From NCBI RefSeq assembly GCF_041146795.1, contig NC_135182.1, positions 31,540,509 to 31,604,508 on the forward strand: DNA of 64,000 nucleotides, written 5' to 3'. Each line of letters starts with the position of its first letter. Position 1 is the stretch's first letter. The notes beneath the pieces were generated by a model. The model searched no databases, was not told the DNA's origin, and saw nothing but the letters and a program-made list of their open reading frames with translations. The position numbers were made by a program, and so were the translations under genes. Of the stretch, positions 22,809 to 35,739 are shown one piece after another. Source of the stretch: Maylandia zebra (Eukaryota > Chordata > Actinopteri > Cichliformes > Cichlidae).

Positions 22809-25800
22809 GCAGAACCTGGCTTCTGTGTTGGTCCACGGAGGTAACCGGAGCATCTTTTCCTGCCCCGGGCGGTGCATTCATTGCAAGGCTCTCAGTCACA
22901 GCGCAATGATTCAGCAGAATGCCTCCGGCACGCTCTTTCCTCTGAAGGGCCTTCTGTCAAACAGCTCTGCGGACGGGAGCTCATGAGGTGAGCTTCTGGT
23001 TTCCTGTCGTGTGGGGTTGCAGCTGTCTGCGCGCTGTACCAGCTGAGCAAGGCAAACACAGAGACACAGAGAGGAGGAGCTCAAGTGTCCACCGCACTCG
23101 TGAGGCCACGAGAGCTGCGGCCCACTAAATACTGACTGGGACAGTCAAACAATGGCGGGGAGGAATCTTTGCTATCCTCTAGTCCCCCACTCCCCCCTCC
23201 CTTTTAAAGAACAAGAATCCTGGCCATCACTCTGCATCTGGGTTCATGTCCCAGCAGTGCATTAATTCATGTTTTGCTCTTGCACTGTGATCCCAGGAGT
23301 GGCTTGGATTGTAAGGCACAGGAGGTGGTATGTGCTCCCGGGGCACTTAGACTTTGTTAGCCCCCTGTGAGTGAATCAGACCCCAGAAAGCTTGCCAACA
23401 GATATGACTTCATGGCAGCACGCCTCCCGTCCTTCAAGCTTCTGAAAAGGCCTTATGTTTTAACAGATTGCTCTTTGCCAAGAAACAAAAGATGATTAGG
23501 GAGTGGTTCCAAAACCAGAATACTCTTCTTACACATGGACAGAAATACTATGCTCCTTATTAGCCTAGCAACAGAAAACCTGCTGCCTTTACTGACAACT
23601 TTAATACTTTTACATTTGCCCGGGTCCTTAATGTGTGTGTAGATGCAGTTTTCAGCCGCTGCCAGACAGTTTCAGCCTCGGTGACACTTGTTGTCGCATA
23701 ATTTTAGAATGCTATTCAATTCATGAGCATTACCATCTGCTTTTTCCACGTTCACATCGTCCCTGGCACGGCGGGTTATTCGGCTGTAGCTGAGAAAATG
23801 ATGCAAACGCTGACTCTCTCCAACTGTAGACAACCAGCCACCGTACTCTGTCTAATATGTACGTTGCATAAAGGCATGCCACGTTAGATATATCTCCGGT
23901 CACGAGTGACTCCAGCTGCCTCACAGCTTCATGACAGGCAAAGGAAAGACTGTATGCGGCTCTCCATCCATCTCACCTTGAACATCTGAGACAGTGCAGT
24001 GAAAGCTTACCATGCTGCAGCTCGTGTGCTGCAGGTGCTAGGCAGAGTTATTGGAAAGATCATTTTCCAAAGATATCACATGACCACTTGAAAAGCTTGC
24101 AATTCGTGGCAAAAGATAGCGAAGTGATTTCTCGGATGAGACACTGATACTACTGAGTTTTTTTTTTCCAGGTACAGAATGAGAGTCAACACCACTGGAG
24201 TTGTTGCTGGCAAGCAAATACCCTCTTTGGCATGCTTGCTTGAATTCTTCCAATAAAATTTTACAGTGGTATTTGTACAGCTTACCGGTCACTGACACCT
24301 AATCTGCCGGTGGCAACAGTTGTGAAAGAAATCAACTCTCACTGTAGTGCAGGATTTTATGATGATGTCACATGTGTTTAGGCCTGATCTGGATATTGTA
24401 ATCTCACTCCACTCCAACCTGGTTACATTCTAGACCAATAATTATATTATTGTCCTTATAGAGGACTATTTAAAGTGAGCAGTACAACAAACTTCTAAAA
24501 AGTTTGGCTCCATTCTCCTAAACGGCCATGTAGTGATTTCTTTAAACTGTACGAAGACTGATTCTCAGTTTTGATTTGAAGAAGCAGCTAGCTTCTCATC
24601 CACTGTGGACTTCTTTTCCTCCCCTCGTTCTCCCTATACAGTACATCCACTCTACAGCGCTTGATGCTCGCCAAAATAGCTTCTTCTACCACTGGGGAGT
24701 CAGAACGTCGTCACACCCAGCAATTGTGTTGTGGTAATGGTGACCCAAAAAGAGGTTGCGTCTGTCCATGTGGCTTGTTGAAAACCAAATTCAGATATGG
24801 GATGAGACCTCAGACCAAAATTAGCAATGTAGAGTAGAGCAGCCATGCGCCTTACTCTAATAATTTACTTTTCGAACGCTCTGCAACATAAAACTGAACG
24901 TTTAGCATCACGGAAACTGTAAACAGGTCAGGAAGTTTGCTTACCTATAGCAGCATTTCCTTCTTTGAAAGCTTTTGCATCCTCTCATAGGCCCTGTTTT
25001 GCAATTTATAATCCTTGAATTGTTCTTGCTGCTATTTATACCATGCATTCAGAAAAGCAGGAAACTTTTTGATTGCAATGAACATATTCTGCGTGCACAA
25101 TACCATGGGAAGTGTTATTTCCTGCATATTCAGAAGCTGATTGAGAGCGTGCACAAGGCCGAACAACAGAAATCCCAGTGAAACAACAGGACATGCAGGT
25201 CAAAACATAATTCACTTGCACTTGTGGTAAAAAAAAAACAAACAAAAAAAAAAACCTGGACAGAATATTTGATAAAGTCCAGATTTTCTCACTGTTCCAG
25301 CTGGTTTGGAAGTGAGCCTTTTTCAGTCATCGGTCTCTTAATCCTTCTCAGGAAACCACTGCGCATCTGTCATGTAATGTGCAGAGGATGTATCTTGTTG
25401 GCCTGTTTGGATCAAAATCTCTTAATGAAAACTCAAATGGCTGTTCGTGCCATTTCATTACTTTTTGCCACTGAAACAAACTCTTCATTTTATCTGAAAA
25501 CTCTTTTGCCATAAAAGAGCTCTGCAACTGGCAACGTTGCCATAATTTGGACCCATTTCCTTTTCTCATCAGATAACTTTTATGCTGCTGCACACACTCC
25601 TTAGCGACTCCCACAATCCCTCTTGGCTTGTTCACACCTCCTTTGCTGCTCTAGAAACTGCAGGGTTATTGGGCCGTGCCCTTGCTTTCAAATATTAAGT
25701 AGCGGAGGCAGTGTGACACAGAGGGATGGCTTACTAACGTTGTGCTTTATATAACAGATGCCCTTAGGCTCATTTATCCCCACAATTATCTTGTCCTACC

Positions 25801-28758
25801 CCCAGATGAGATTAAACAGCACCTCTATTCACCGCTCTCTTACATCTTGTAAAGATGTAATTTCAGATGCAGGGCACAGACTGACGTTATCAAAGGCAAG
25901 ACGTAACAAACGTGGTGTAATGTTGGGAAATCCAATGGAAGGTGGGAGAATCCATTGTCCTGTTTTGTTTTTTTCTCTAAACGATGTTGTTACAGTCTTA
26001 AAGACCCAGTGGAGAGAAAAATCAAAAGAAGGGGCAGCTTATCTTTCATTCTTGGACTTGTGCCCATAAGAAACTTGGGATATTCATGAAGCATAATTGT
26101 GTGCAGATGTTAATTTTTAAACAGAGGAGTATCAGGTGCACCTCCTTTGGCTACTCCACTCCTCTTGCCCTAATGAAATCTTTAGCTCGAGCAGAGGGAG
26201 AAGCGATAGCAGCACGGCTTTGGGCTCGGCTGAATGGAAGAGATGCACATGACTTGGCTCACTTGGCCCCCGTCCAGCATCTTGGCCGAGTTTCAGGAGT
26301 TAAACACAGACCCTCTAAGACTCCTTTACAAGCTGGGTACCCTTAGCATGGAAAAACTGAGTTTTTGTGGCAGAGCCTAAGAGGCCACATCAGAAAAGAT
26401 GAATTTTTGTGATTTTTGTGATTTTTTTTTTTTTCAGCGCAAGCATGGAAGTCAGGCACCATTGTCTTTTCGAAAGCTGCATGAATTTTTTGAAAACCTT
26501 CATCTGTCCCGCATTGTTAACCGTATTCTCTCCAGACAGGCATGTTCTCAAAGCGACCGACAGAGAACGTTTATTTTCACCAGGATATTTTATTGCCAGA
26601 TATGTGGCATTTTAATCAAGCGCCCTGAGAAAGTATTAGACTGTACAGCAGAAATAAAAAGGTTTTCCAAAGTGGTCACATGCACGGTGTACATGAGAAT
26701 GCTTGTTTGACGTGTTTATTTATAGCACGCAATAGCCCCTTAGTCTGAGCGGGGAGACACAAGGACATATCTAAACACAAACTGAGGCCTGCCAAGTCAT
26801 GGGTTGCGAGATTAATTTCAAAGAGACGGCAGTGCAGCGCAGAAGCCAAAGACCCAATTCTGGTAATCACCCTGCCTCCAGCCCCCACCTCCCCCTCCCC
26901 TCCCAAAGACTCCCAGACACTCATGCTGTGTCAGGCTCTTTGAACATCAGTTTCTCTGAGCTCGTATCCTTGTTACGTCTCAGCGCCTTTCTCCAGGCTG
27001 GCTCTCTACCAAGAGGCCAGTCAGAGTCATGCAACTTGTCACATTTCTAACATATTGTTATATTCATAAGTAACATATTCATGTATGGAAGTTGATTTGT
27101 CTTCCAGCAGCAGTTGGCCATATAGTTTGCAGCCAACATTCGTCTTTGGTTCAGTGCGCCTGGCCTCGTGCACCACGGCGGGTTTCCTTGTCAGATAAAT
27201 ATAACCAGGGTCATCCACTGGCACCATGGCTTCAGCCATTTGGGGCCTGGCAAAGTCCCCACAATAACTCAGTACTTATGGTACAGCTAAGCCAAGAGGG
27301 GGGAAGTGGAGGGCTTGTTTCTGTGGCCTCAAAGAACCTCTGGCTGGGGGTCCAGGCTTAAGAGGCTGAGCCCCAAAGATAGGAATAGGGGGAGGGGAGG
27401 GTTTGGGTTAAGGATAAAGGACCTCAACCTGTAAATATCCTGTCAGAAGGGACTTTCAGATCTCTGAGACTACAGTGCCCCCTGGGGGAGCTGGAATTAC
27501 ATCTAAGGAGTGCATACAGTGTGACACAAATGTACAAGCATTTATATGATTCCGTGGTGCAACTGGATTTTCCTGAGCTTGACATTTGAATCAGTTTAAT
27601 GTGGGACACGTCGCTATAAAGTTACTACACACAGGGGCCTCAGGCCCGGTTGCAGTTTAGCCCAGATAACATGTTAGCAGTTTTTTCCATGCAACACGTG
27701 ATCCAGGCTTCCCAATTAGTAGAGCTCTTTATGCTCATAAATATCAGTGTGTCTGGATTCATGTGTGAAGACCGGCATGTCTCACTTTTAAACTTATGAG
27801 AGGATGTGTTGTTGGTAGACTGTTGAGCAAAAATGTTGTGCATATTTTTCTACATATTTTGTGTCTTTTTCCCTCACAGATAGCCCTGAGCTCAAACATG
27901 AATGCAGGATTTCAAACTTTTCCAGTTATAAATAGAGCAAAGGGCCTTTGATAAGTGGGGTTGGGTGAGAAAAGATGATTTAAAACTAAGCTCTTACCAG
28001 TAGGAGTTCATCAGCTGTTGGCCAGAGCTGCAGCCTTCTCTCCTCCCTACACAAATGTTAAACAACAGTTGGCACAAACCCTTGGAAAAGCACCCACCTG
28101 TTACTGTTTGTATGTGGAAAGGACTGACAGGCATGATTTATCATTTATGCAGATGACTATACAATAATGCAAAATAACATCCTAAACTAAGATTTTTTTT
28201 CCGTTTGTTAAACATTGCAAAAACAAATCTCATGTCACTGTTAATATTGTACATTAATATGTTATTAATGTAATTTGATAGGACATTACCTTCACAGAAA
28301 TGTTTAAAGTTCCAGTCAAAACAACTACCATGAAATGATATGAGAAATGAGTACGAGATAAAAGTGAGAAGGAACTTTGTTTGACACTTAGTTGCTTCTC
28401 TTTCTCTTGCTCACTGTGTATAGCATATAAAAGCTAAATTAGGCATTTAAAAGAGTTTATTTTTATATTTAAAAATAGATTTCTCTGATTCTTTAACTAA
28501 AAAATCCAGTAATAATAATGCTACCACTGGGCTCCCAAAATTTTCTTACTTCTCTGAACTTTAACGTAAGAGACGAGCACATTATGCTACGTCCAGATGA
28601 ACAGAATCAGCTTTTTGGGATTTCCTTACCTGAATGATTGAGCATGCATCAAGGCACTTTAACTTAAGAGAATTCCAGTTACACTTGCTGGATGCGCATA
28701 AAAATGTAATTTAAAAAAAAGTAACCTCTTTCTGTTGTTGCTGTTTTTTGTGGTGCAG
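21106..28758 (+). other. igfbp5: igfbp5 intron 1
   Basis: 7.65 kb between GTAAG and TGCAG. It contains a GA-rich patch (22250-22320), a CA microsatellite (22765-22807) and several stretches of complex sequence such as 26700-26840 that could be regulatory. No other gene or large transposon is recognised, in contrast to the repeat-rich igfbp2 introns. Confidence 0.85.
22765..22807. repeat. (CA)n microsatellite
   Basis: About 21 CA units interrupted by two CG steps, in igfbp5 intron 1. Open frames reading THTHTH across it are artefacts. Confidence 0.97.
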
Positions 28759-28967
28759 ATCGCGAGTCCCGAGAACACGAGGACACCAGAACCACACAGA
28801 GTACAGGCGGGGTTAGACCACCACCACTCTATCCCAAAGAGATTGTGAACAGCAAAAAAGTCCTTGCAGTGCGCAAGGAGCAGAAGAGGAAGCAAGGCAA
28901 GCAGCGCATCATTGGCTCAACCATTGATTACTCTCCTCTGCCCATTGACAAGCATGAGCCTGAATTT
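28759..28967 (+). CDS. igfbp5: IGFBP5, coding exon 2 (linker domain)
   Basis: 209 bp; residues 112-181. The acceptor TGGTGCAG precedes it and a GTAAGT donor follows. It starts DRESREHED, close to the DSREHE segment of mammalian IGFBP5. This central linker has no cysteine, is rich in basic residues (KEQKRKQGKQR), and in the family is the site of proteolysis and post-translational modification. It is the least conserved part of the protein, so recognition rests on the first residues, the phase (2 bases, ending in phase 0) and the flanking exons. Confidence 0.93.
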
Positions 28968-29071
28968 GTAAGTATTCCATGTGCAAAGTTTCATGTGGTT
29001 TTTGCGGTGTATATCTCAGTATACAACTGGTAGTTGTTTGGTTAATAATCCCGTGCTGCATTTCTCTAAAG
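28968..29071 (+). other. igfbp5: igfbp5 intron 2
   Basis: A very short 104-bp intron, GTAAGT to TAAAG, phase 0. Confidence 0.9.
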
Positions 29072-29191
29072 GGTCCATGCAGGAGAAAACTGGACGGGAT
29101 CATTCAGGGAATGAAGGATACTTCTCGTGTAATGGCGCTGTCTTTGTACCTTCCCAACTGTGACAGAAAAGGATTCTTCAAACGCAAACAG
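29072..29191 (+). CDS. igfbp5: IGFBP5, coding exon 3 (thyroglobulin type-1 domain, first half)
   Basis: 120 bp, residues 182-221, phase 0 at both ends. It begins GPCRRKLDGI, the first cysteine of the C-terminal thyroglobulin type-1 domain, then has YLPNCDRKGFFKRKQ. The PNCDRKG stretch and the FKRK basic run are hallmarks of IGFBP5 and IGFBP3. The basic cluster continues over the splice junction into exon 4. The C-terminal domain adds to IGF binding and contacts heparin, matrix and the acid-labile subunit. Confidence 0.95.
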
Positions 29192-29843
29192 GTGAGCCTT
29201 GATTCTTTAAACCTTATATAGCCTCACACCACCCTTTGAGCAAGCATTTGACCAACATAACAATAAACTGCATAATTTCATTGTTATTAAACATAGTTAT
29301 TTCAGTGGAATGACAGCAATCAGTGGACTTGCTTGCTAGCTGTTAGCTTTAGCCCTTTGAGAATTCACTCCAGGAAATGCAAATAAACATTGTTATGATG
29401 ATAGTGGTAAGTTCAGGTTAGCAAGCTGCCTCCAAATACTGCATCATTCTACCACACAGACACAGATGTCTGTTAATTAGAGCTAAATAACTAACAAATA
29501 GTTCACTTACAAAAAGCAGTGCACAGACCTCTCAAATGGAACAACATCAAAAATGCTCCAAAGGACATGAACATCCTAAACCAAAGAAGTCAAATACAGT
29601 GACTCCAATTAGCAGTGCTGGAAGCTAGCAGAGAGCTAACTATCATTCACCAATAACTCAAGGCAGCCCTAGCTCTAAAAATGCAGTTTATCCTTGCTAA
29701 AATATAATTCTCCCCCATAATTCAGAGTTACTAAGAAAAATCCTCACTTTGTGGTTATCACATAGTTGGAAAATAGCTCATTTAAATGTAGGCCTTTTAA
29801 CATGGGACCTTGCTGGATTAACTCACTGTTTTCTTCTCCACAG
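29192..29843 (+). other. igfbp5: igfbp5 intron 3
   Basis: 652 bp, GTGAGC to CCACAG, phase 0. No repeat or other feature is recognised. Confidence 0.88.
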
Positions 29844-29981
29844 TGCAAGCCATCTCGTGGCCGCAAACGAGGCATCTGCTGGTGTGTTGACAAGTACGGT
29901 GTTCAGCTCCCCGGCACAGACTACAGCGGAGGTGATATTCAGTGTAAAGACCTGGAGAGCAGCAGCAATAACAATGAGTGA
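29844..29981 (+). CDS. igfbp5: IGFBP5, coding exon 4 (thyroglobulin type-1 domain, end)
   Basis: 138 bp; residues 222-266 and TGA at 29979-29981. It opens CKPSRGRKRGICWCVD: the basic CKPSRGRKR completes the 18-residue heparin-binding and nuclear-localisation motif, and CWCV is the thyroglobulin-domain signature. A final Cys (QCKD) brings the domain to six. The tail is Ser/Asn-rich (SSSNNNE). The spliced gene gives 266 residues, normal for teleost IGFBP5. Confidence 0.95.
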   Translation, partial: CKPSRGRKRGICWCVDKYGVQLPGTDYSGGDIQCKDLESSSNNNE

Positions 29982-32950
29982 AACTGGGAGGGCCATTTTG
30001 ACCTCCCCCATCCCCCAACCCTTAACCACCACGTGACCCAGGGCCCACGCCTCCTCTCTGAATCACACCTGTATGCTCCGCCCTACGTTCACTTCAAGAT
30101 TTGTTTTTTCAACTTAAAAAAAGAAGAAAAAAAAATCCAATCGCAAAACAACAGGCTGAAAAAAGACACCTGTATTTTTTTTCCTTTCTTTTCAGTTGAC
30201 CAAGCACTCTTCTCTAAATGAGGGTGAAAGTCCCAGAAGATTTACTAGATCCTTTGACTATTATGATCACGGGACCGCCCTTCTATGAGCCTGGTCCCTT
30301 GGCTGCAGATCCATGAAAATATATGCAACTAATGGATATATTTTTATAGAAGCTGTGGGTTTGTGTGAGGTGAAATTAAAACAATTGTAAAGAAGAAAAA
30401 GAGAGAAACAGCATCAGGCTTATTGATTGAAAACAGATCAGTTTTAGGCCATGGAACATGATGCCACTGTGGAGCTGACGATTGGCCAGAGTAATTTGTT
30501 TTTATCTGTTCTCCAAAAGAAAAAAACAAAGAAGAGATAGGGATATGCTGTAACAGTTGACTCTATCTGGGTTCTGTCAGAGCACTTATGAATAGGGGAA
30601 CCTGCTTGGATACGTGTAAAAAAAAATCACAAAATGATGCGTGCATGGACGCGTGCATGTGTACAGTTTGAATGTGTGGTATGTATGTTGGTATATGACG
30701 GAGTGAGCCTATTACAAAAAAGAATGTCCTTTTTTTTCCTTTTTCTTTTTGGTTTTTTTTTCTGATTTTGTCACAAGTATTGCTAGAGCTTGAAGTGGTA
30801 TCGGGACTGGCCTTCTCTTAATGTAAAAGCGTAAAAAAACAAAAACAAAAAAAAGCAAGTAGACCATCACAGATGAATCTATGTATGTGGCTCTTTGACA
30901 ATGTAGCTAGCCTGATATGCCAACTGTGCCTATTTGAACAGACATTGCCATGCAGGGCGACACAGAGCTTAGAGAGCACCGCTGGCTCTACTGGTGAACT
31001 AAACGTTTTCAGCTTAAGTCTGACTCAAGTCTGACTCCGATCATGAGTGCATGCAATCCAGCTTCCCAGTCGGGCCGGCCGCTTCTCTGATCCATTTGTG
31101 TGAAGTGTAGTTTTGTATGGTTTTGTTTGTGCTGTTTTCTTTGCCTTCAGTGAAGTAAAGACCACCCACTTTTGAGCCATGTTTCTTTATCAAGTGGTTC
31201 CCCCTCAGTACTGCTACTACAGTGTAACCATGGTGTATTACATTACTTTTAAATATAGTTACTGAATGTTTGTTTTTCCTGTAGAAACAAAGTATGAGAA
31301 CAATGTAATTGTGCTTGGGGGGAAAAATAGCCTGTAAAGAATTTCAAAGGATTCTTGTAGGTCAACTACAGGGAAGTCAAAAAAGCTAACAATCTGAAAT
31401 CCTTCTGCTTACACGCCTCCATGCGGAGGTTATCTACCTTTATCTGAGTGGGGCATGATCCAAACAAAAAGGTTACAGGTTATAACAGGGTCTTTAATAG
31501 AGTCGCTCTCTCTGTGTGCAAGTCACAGTGCCTTCCTATATGCAAAGACATTTAAATACTGACGTGAAAGTGACATGGATATCATGCGGGGCAATTTTCA
31601 GATACTTGATATGACAATAGAGGTTCTGATTAAGAGAAGAACAGTGAATGTGGTAGGTCCTTTGAAATGGTGTCGATAATATGTTGCAAATCCATTTGTA
31701 ATCTCCGCCTGGGGGTAGTTCTGGACAAAAATGATGTGTGAGGAACTGCAGTCCGTTAAACCTCCTTCTTCTCTTTGACAACCAATAAGCTAAGATTCAT
31801 GCTTCTTCATGTGAATGCCAATGTATATGATTGCCAGAGAGGGGAAGCCAAAGGATGTTCGGAGGTAAATCGTGTTTTAGGGCTTTTTTTAATGCTTCTG
31901 CAGATGTGTGCATCCTAAATGGCTTCCAGTTGGGAATACATTGTCAAGGCTCCTTGCCCCACTTTCAACACCAAATCCCCGCTACCACTTTCGAAAATAA
32001 GCAGCTTGCACTTATTTCAGTTACTCACTATTGATATTGACACACGGCAACATCCTGAGATGTGGTATCATGAAGTTAGTTTAACAGCAAGAACAACAAA
32101 AAGTAAAAAAAGCTAAATGTTGTGTTATCTTGTGCTTACCTTTCAGAGGTGGTGCTTTGAGGTAATATTTGTTGACAGGGGCCGTGAAGCCCATGCCTGG
32201 GACCTCCAATACAGCAGCATCTTTTAGGGAAAAGTAGATTGAAAGTAACACAGCTAGAGATGTTTTCATGGCCTATTGCACAGAGATGACAGCTGAGATA
32301 GAGACAGAGGAGACAGAGAAGAGGAGAGCGAGCGCCATGGGCAGTGGTCATGATCAGGGCCTAGCCACTTCCCCGATGTGGGGTCACCAATTGCATGACA
32401 TTAGATACAGTTAGCAGGACAATAACTGGGAGTCGTGGAAATCCGAGGAATGAAATACTGCAATCAGTTTAAATATCTGAAATTGGAACTTGGCAAATAT
32501 CAGCGTTCCAGTTATCTCTTTCATTTCAATTGCAGGTTGGAATTCAGGATTCCTGTTTGCGAGTAGCAGCTTCCTCAGGTTTCATATCTCCTACTTGGTT
32601 TGAATTTCAATTCACATACTTCAGTAGTACAGTAACTACAGTACAGCTTTTATTTCTGAATACATAACACTTTTTGGATGTAATGCGACGATACAATTGG
32701 GTTTCGTAATTTGGTGTTCACTGGCTTGTGAAATCGACCCATCGGTGGCAGGAGGATAGCAGGAAATAAAATGGTCAGTATTTGGAGCTACATAAGACAA
32801 ATAAGAAAAAAAAGACAAAAAAGCTCAAATTATTAAAGTGAATATCACTGTGTAATATTTATTCAACTTGTAATTTATGTACTCTTTTAACCTTTGTCTG
32901 TTTTTGTTATGACAAAGCATTTATTTAAATAAAGTTATGTATTCATTTAA
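29982..32950 (+). other. igfbp5: Probable igfbp5 3' UTR
   Basis: About 3 kb without coding features follows the stop codon, with A-rich and T-rich runs (30115-30200, 30720-30780, 30825-30860) and no transposon that I recognise. Mammalian IGFBP5 has a 3' UTR of several kb, so a long one here is plausible. The end is placed by the AATAAA at 32928. The true end could be earlier (ATTAAA near 30374, AATAAA at 32765). Confidence 0.45.
32928..32933 (+). terminator. igfbp5: Candidate polyadenylation signal for igfbp5
   Basis: AATAAA in AT-rich sequence (TTATTTAAATAAAGTTATG), the kind of context seen at distal 3' UTR ends. Placement is inference from motif and position. Confidence 0.4.
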
Positions 32951-33880
32951 GCATTCTGCGTGAAGCTTTCATTTCTAGTACTGCATCTTTAAGGGGAGTA
33001 AGTAGCTGCTAAACTGGCTTGAAACATACAGTTTGAGCGGGAATCTTCCTGATTGTAAGCACTAACTAATCTCTGAGGCACGAACTGTTAAACCTCTTAG
33101 ACATAAGTCTGAGACACCCAGGCTACACTACAGGATCTCATCCAGCATGCAGGATGTGACTTTATAAAGCCTCGCCTGAAGGCAAGTCACCTGGTTTTCA
33201 ACACCATAGTCAAAAAGATTGCACCGGAAGAAGGAAGTCATTTAACATGAGTTTGAACTTCGGGGGGGATAACATCTACAGGGGCCGGCTCACTATTCAA
33301 ATGACTGGGAAGAAGAGATCTGTAGCCTGAAGGAGACTTAATCATGTTATGGAAAACCTGCCTTTATCAGCACTTAAAGGAAGAATGCGCTCCCTGTGAC
33401 ACACCTCTTTACACAGACGTATATATCCAGTTGCGTGCATATGGAAGATATGGAAACAATATGGTAATCTTTGAAAGTATTTTCTGTGGATACTAAATGT
33501 GAAGCAGTTTCACCATCCAGGTGTTTGTCACAACCATCTTTTGAAAAACATGATATAAATGCACTCAAAGAGCACAGATGCCAGTTTCTGATTAGCTGTT
33601 GGCTTTCAGTTAAACATTAAAGGGCTCTAAGGACATGTGCATGCATCTCTGAAGATGGGTGTCTGGTCATTTTTATTCTCTTGTGGCTTTAAGGAAGTGA
33701 CAGAATAGGACTTTTCTTTTTTTAGGGGGCCACCAAAATCTTTCCCTGGGGACCTCAAGACTTTGACTGACTCCAGATGTGGGTGACTGAAGCAGGGCAT
33801 GAAAGGGTAGAAGGATCCAGGAGTTCCTGTGTAGCTAGCAGATCAAGGGTGCTGTAAAGGTTGTTGTGGTATGTTTCCAT

Positions 33881-33940
<60 letters not shown>

Positions 33941-35238
33941 ACCAGGGGCAGCGCATGCTTTGACTTCAGGGAGGAGGAAACATGTGTAGAAGATTTGATT
34001 TGTGAGGTAGTGTACATGACAATTACTATTTGCCTTCAAAGAAACTGACAACTGCACTTAGGACTTCAAAGCATTTATGCCCCTTTTATTAGATAATTAG
34101 GCCAACAACGTTGGACGTCTACATCTAACATCAACTCACGCACCTCACTGCATCCCAAATCCAGTCAAACTGCTGTGCTGTGCACTTTTCTGCCCATGCG
34201 AGACCTAAGGTGGGATACTTTTCTGTACTGTATTTCAATTATACAATTAAACAAATGGTCAGTGCTGAAAAATCCCAAGCAAAAAGCTTTGGAGATGCTT
34301 TTAGTTGCTTGTGCATTGCGTTGCCTGTGGCTCACTTCATTAAATGTGACTTTTAGACAGGATGATGGGACATTTAAAGACATAAGCTTACAAATGGCAT
34401 GCAGATGTTTACACTACGTATTTAGGATCTCTTCAAATCACTGCTTGTGCTCTTGTATAATACTATCTCTTTAAGAGGTAATAGTGGTTCTTGTCATCAC
34501 TGAGATGGAGATGAAAGGAGATTTGAAAGAAAGTACGGCAGTTGGGAGTAAATCACATGACTTAGTGATAGAATCCGCCAGTGCTGGTGGTAGAAGACGG
34601 CAGACAAGTGTCTGCTAGTTTTCTAGTTTTCATCCAAGCCCTTTCATCCCAAATGGACTAAGACCTAGAATCCCAAATGGTGGGTTGTTCATCGTGGATC
34701 GGATGTGACAGTGAGACCCACAAATGTGTGTTAAGTAAACCATATTTAGAGATTAAGATTTGACGTCCTTCAAGCCAAGAAAGAGAACCTTACGGTGCAG
34801 TCTAGTAGACGTTCTCAATATTATGGGAGATTCCAGCAATATAAAAACGTAATCTGCATCATTCTAACAACTGAATGAAGTTTTATATTTTAAACAATTG
34901 TTTTTAAAAGGAATCAGAGCGAATCTGTGAAATTTCATCAACAAAAGTTTTAAATGAGACAGCGAATGAGATTGGGGGCTCCATGGTCTAGGTATTTTTG
35001 ATTTTCTCTGACAGCAGTTACTTTCAATCACAACAATAAACGGTTTCTTACACAAGCATACAGTTTCTAGTTTAACTTAAGAAGCAAATTAATTTTTACC
35101 TGGAACTTGGTACCATCAAGAAAGGGCACTTTATCACAAATCCTTAACTGACCAATCAACACGCATTACCAGAATCCATTTATGAGCAAAATCAGCTTTC
35201 ATGTAAAAAAACAAAAGTCATAGCATTGTTTTATTTTT
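32951..35238. other. Intergenic spacer between the igfbp5 and igfbp2 3' ends, first part
   Basis: No gene is recognised; it contains a TG microsatellite. Short open frames are chance. Confidence 0.5.
33883..33939. repeat. (GT)n microsatellite
   Basis: About 28 GT units, uninterrupted. Confidence 0.97.
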
Positions 35239-35580
35239 GGGGTGGCTGTAGCTCAGGTGGCAGAGCAGGTCAGCCACTAATCAGAAGGTCGGTGGTTCGA
35301 TCCCAGGCTGCCTCCTAGCTGCATGTCAAATATCCTTGGGCAAGATACTAACCCCATGTTTGCCTACTGGTGGTGGCCAGAGGGCCCGGTGGCGCCAGTG
35401 TCCGGCAGCCTCGCCTCTGTCAGTGCGCCCCAGGGCAGCTGTGGCTACAACGTAGCTTGCCATCACCAGTGTGTGAATGTGTGTGTGAATGGGTGAATGA
35501 CTGAATGTAGTGTGAAGCGCTTTGGGGTCCTTAGGGACTAGAAAAGCGCTATACAAATGCAGGCCAAATGCAGGCCATTT
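35239..35580 (+). mobile_element. tRNA-derived SINE
   Basis: The head is tRNA-like: an A box in GTAGCTCAGGTGG (about 35247-35260) and a B box in GGTTCGATCCC (about 35293-35303), the RNA polymerase III internal promoter. The body runs through GGGCAAGATACTAACCCC to a tail GAAGCGCTTTGGGGTCCTTA and AAAGCGCTATACAAATGCAG, which resembles LINE 3' ends and presumably recruits LINE machinery. The last unit (AATGCAGGCC) is duplicated. The copy looks nearly full length. Confidence 0.8.
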
Positions 35581-35739
35581 TATTTGAGTTTGGGTATTTA
35601 TCTGATTACATTAAAACACTTTTTTGCCCGGAAGAAAGTGTATAGAATTATTTTGGCTGTTTAGCAGCATTAATGCCAACTTACAGTACATAATGTTACA
35701 AGCACTGCTCCAGGTCACTTACAGCTGAGGGTGGTAGAA

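Noticed and set aside
25224..25635. Overlapping + and - frames of about 95 codons
   Set aside because: Neither resembles a protein family; both lie in igfbp5 intron 1.
35239..35310. Functional tRNA gene
   Set aside because: A and B boxes are present, but the sequence continues as a SINE body and does not form an acceptor stem.
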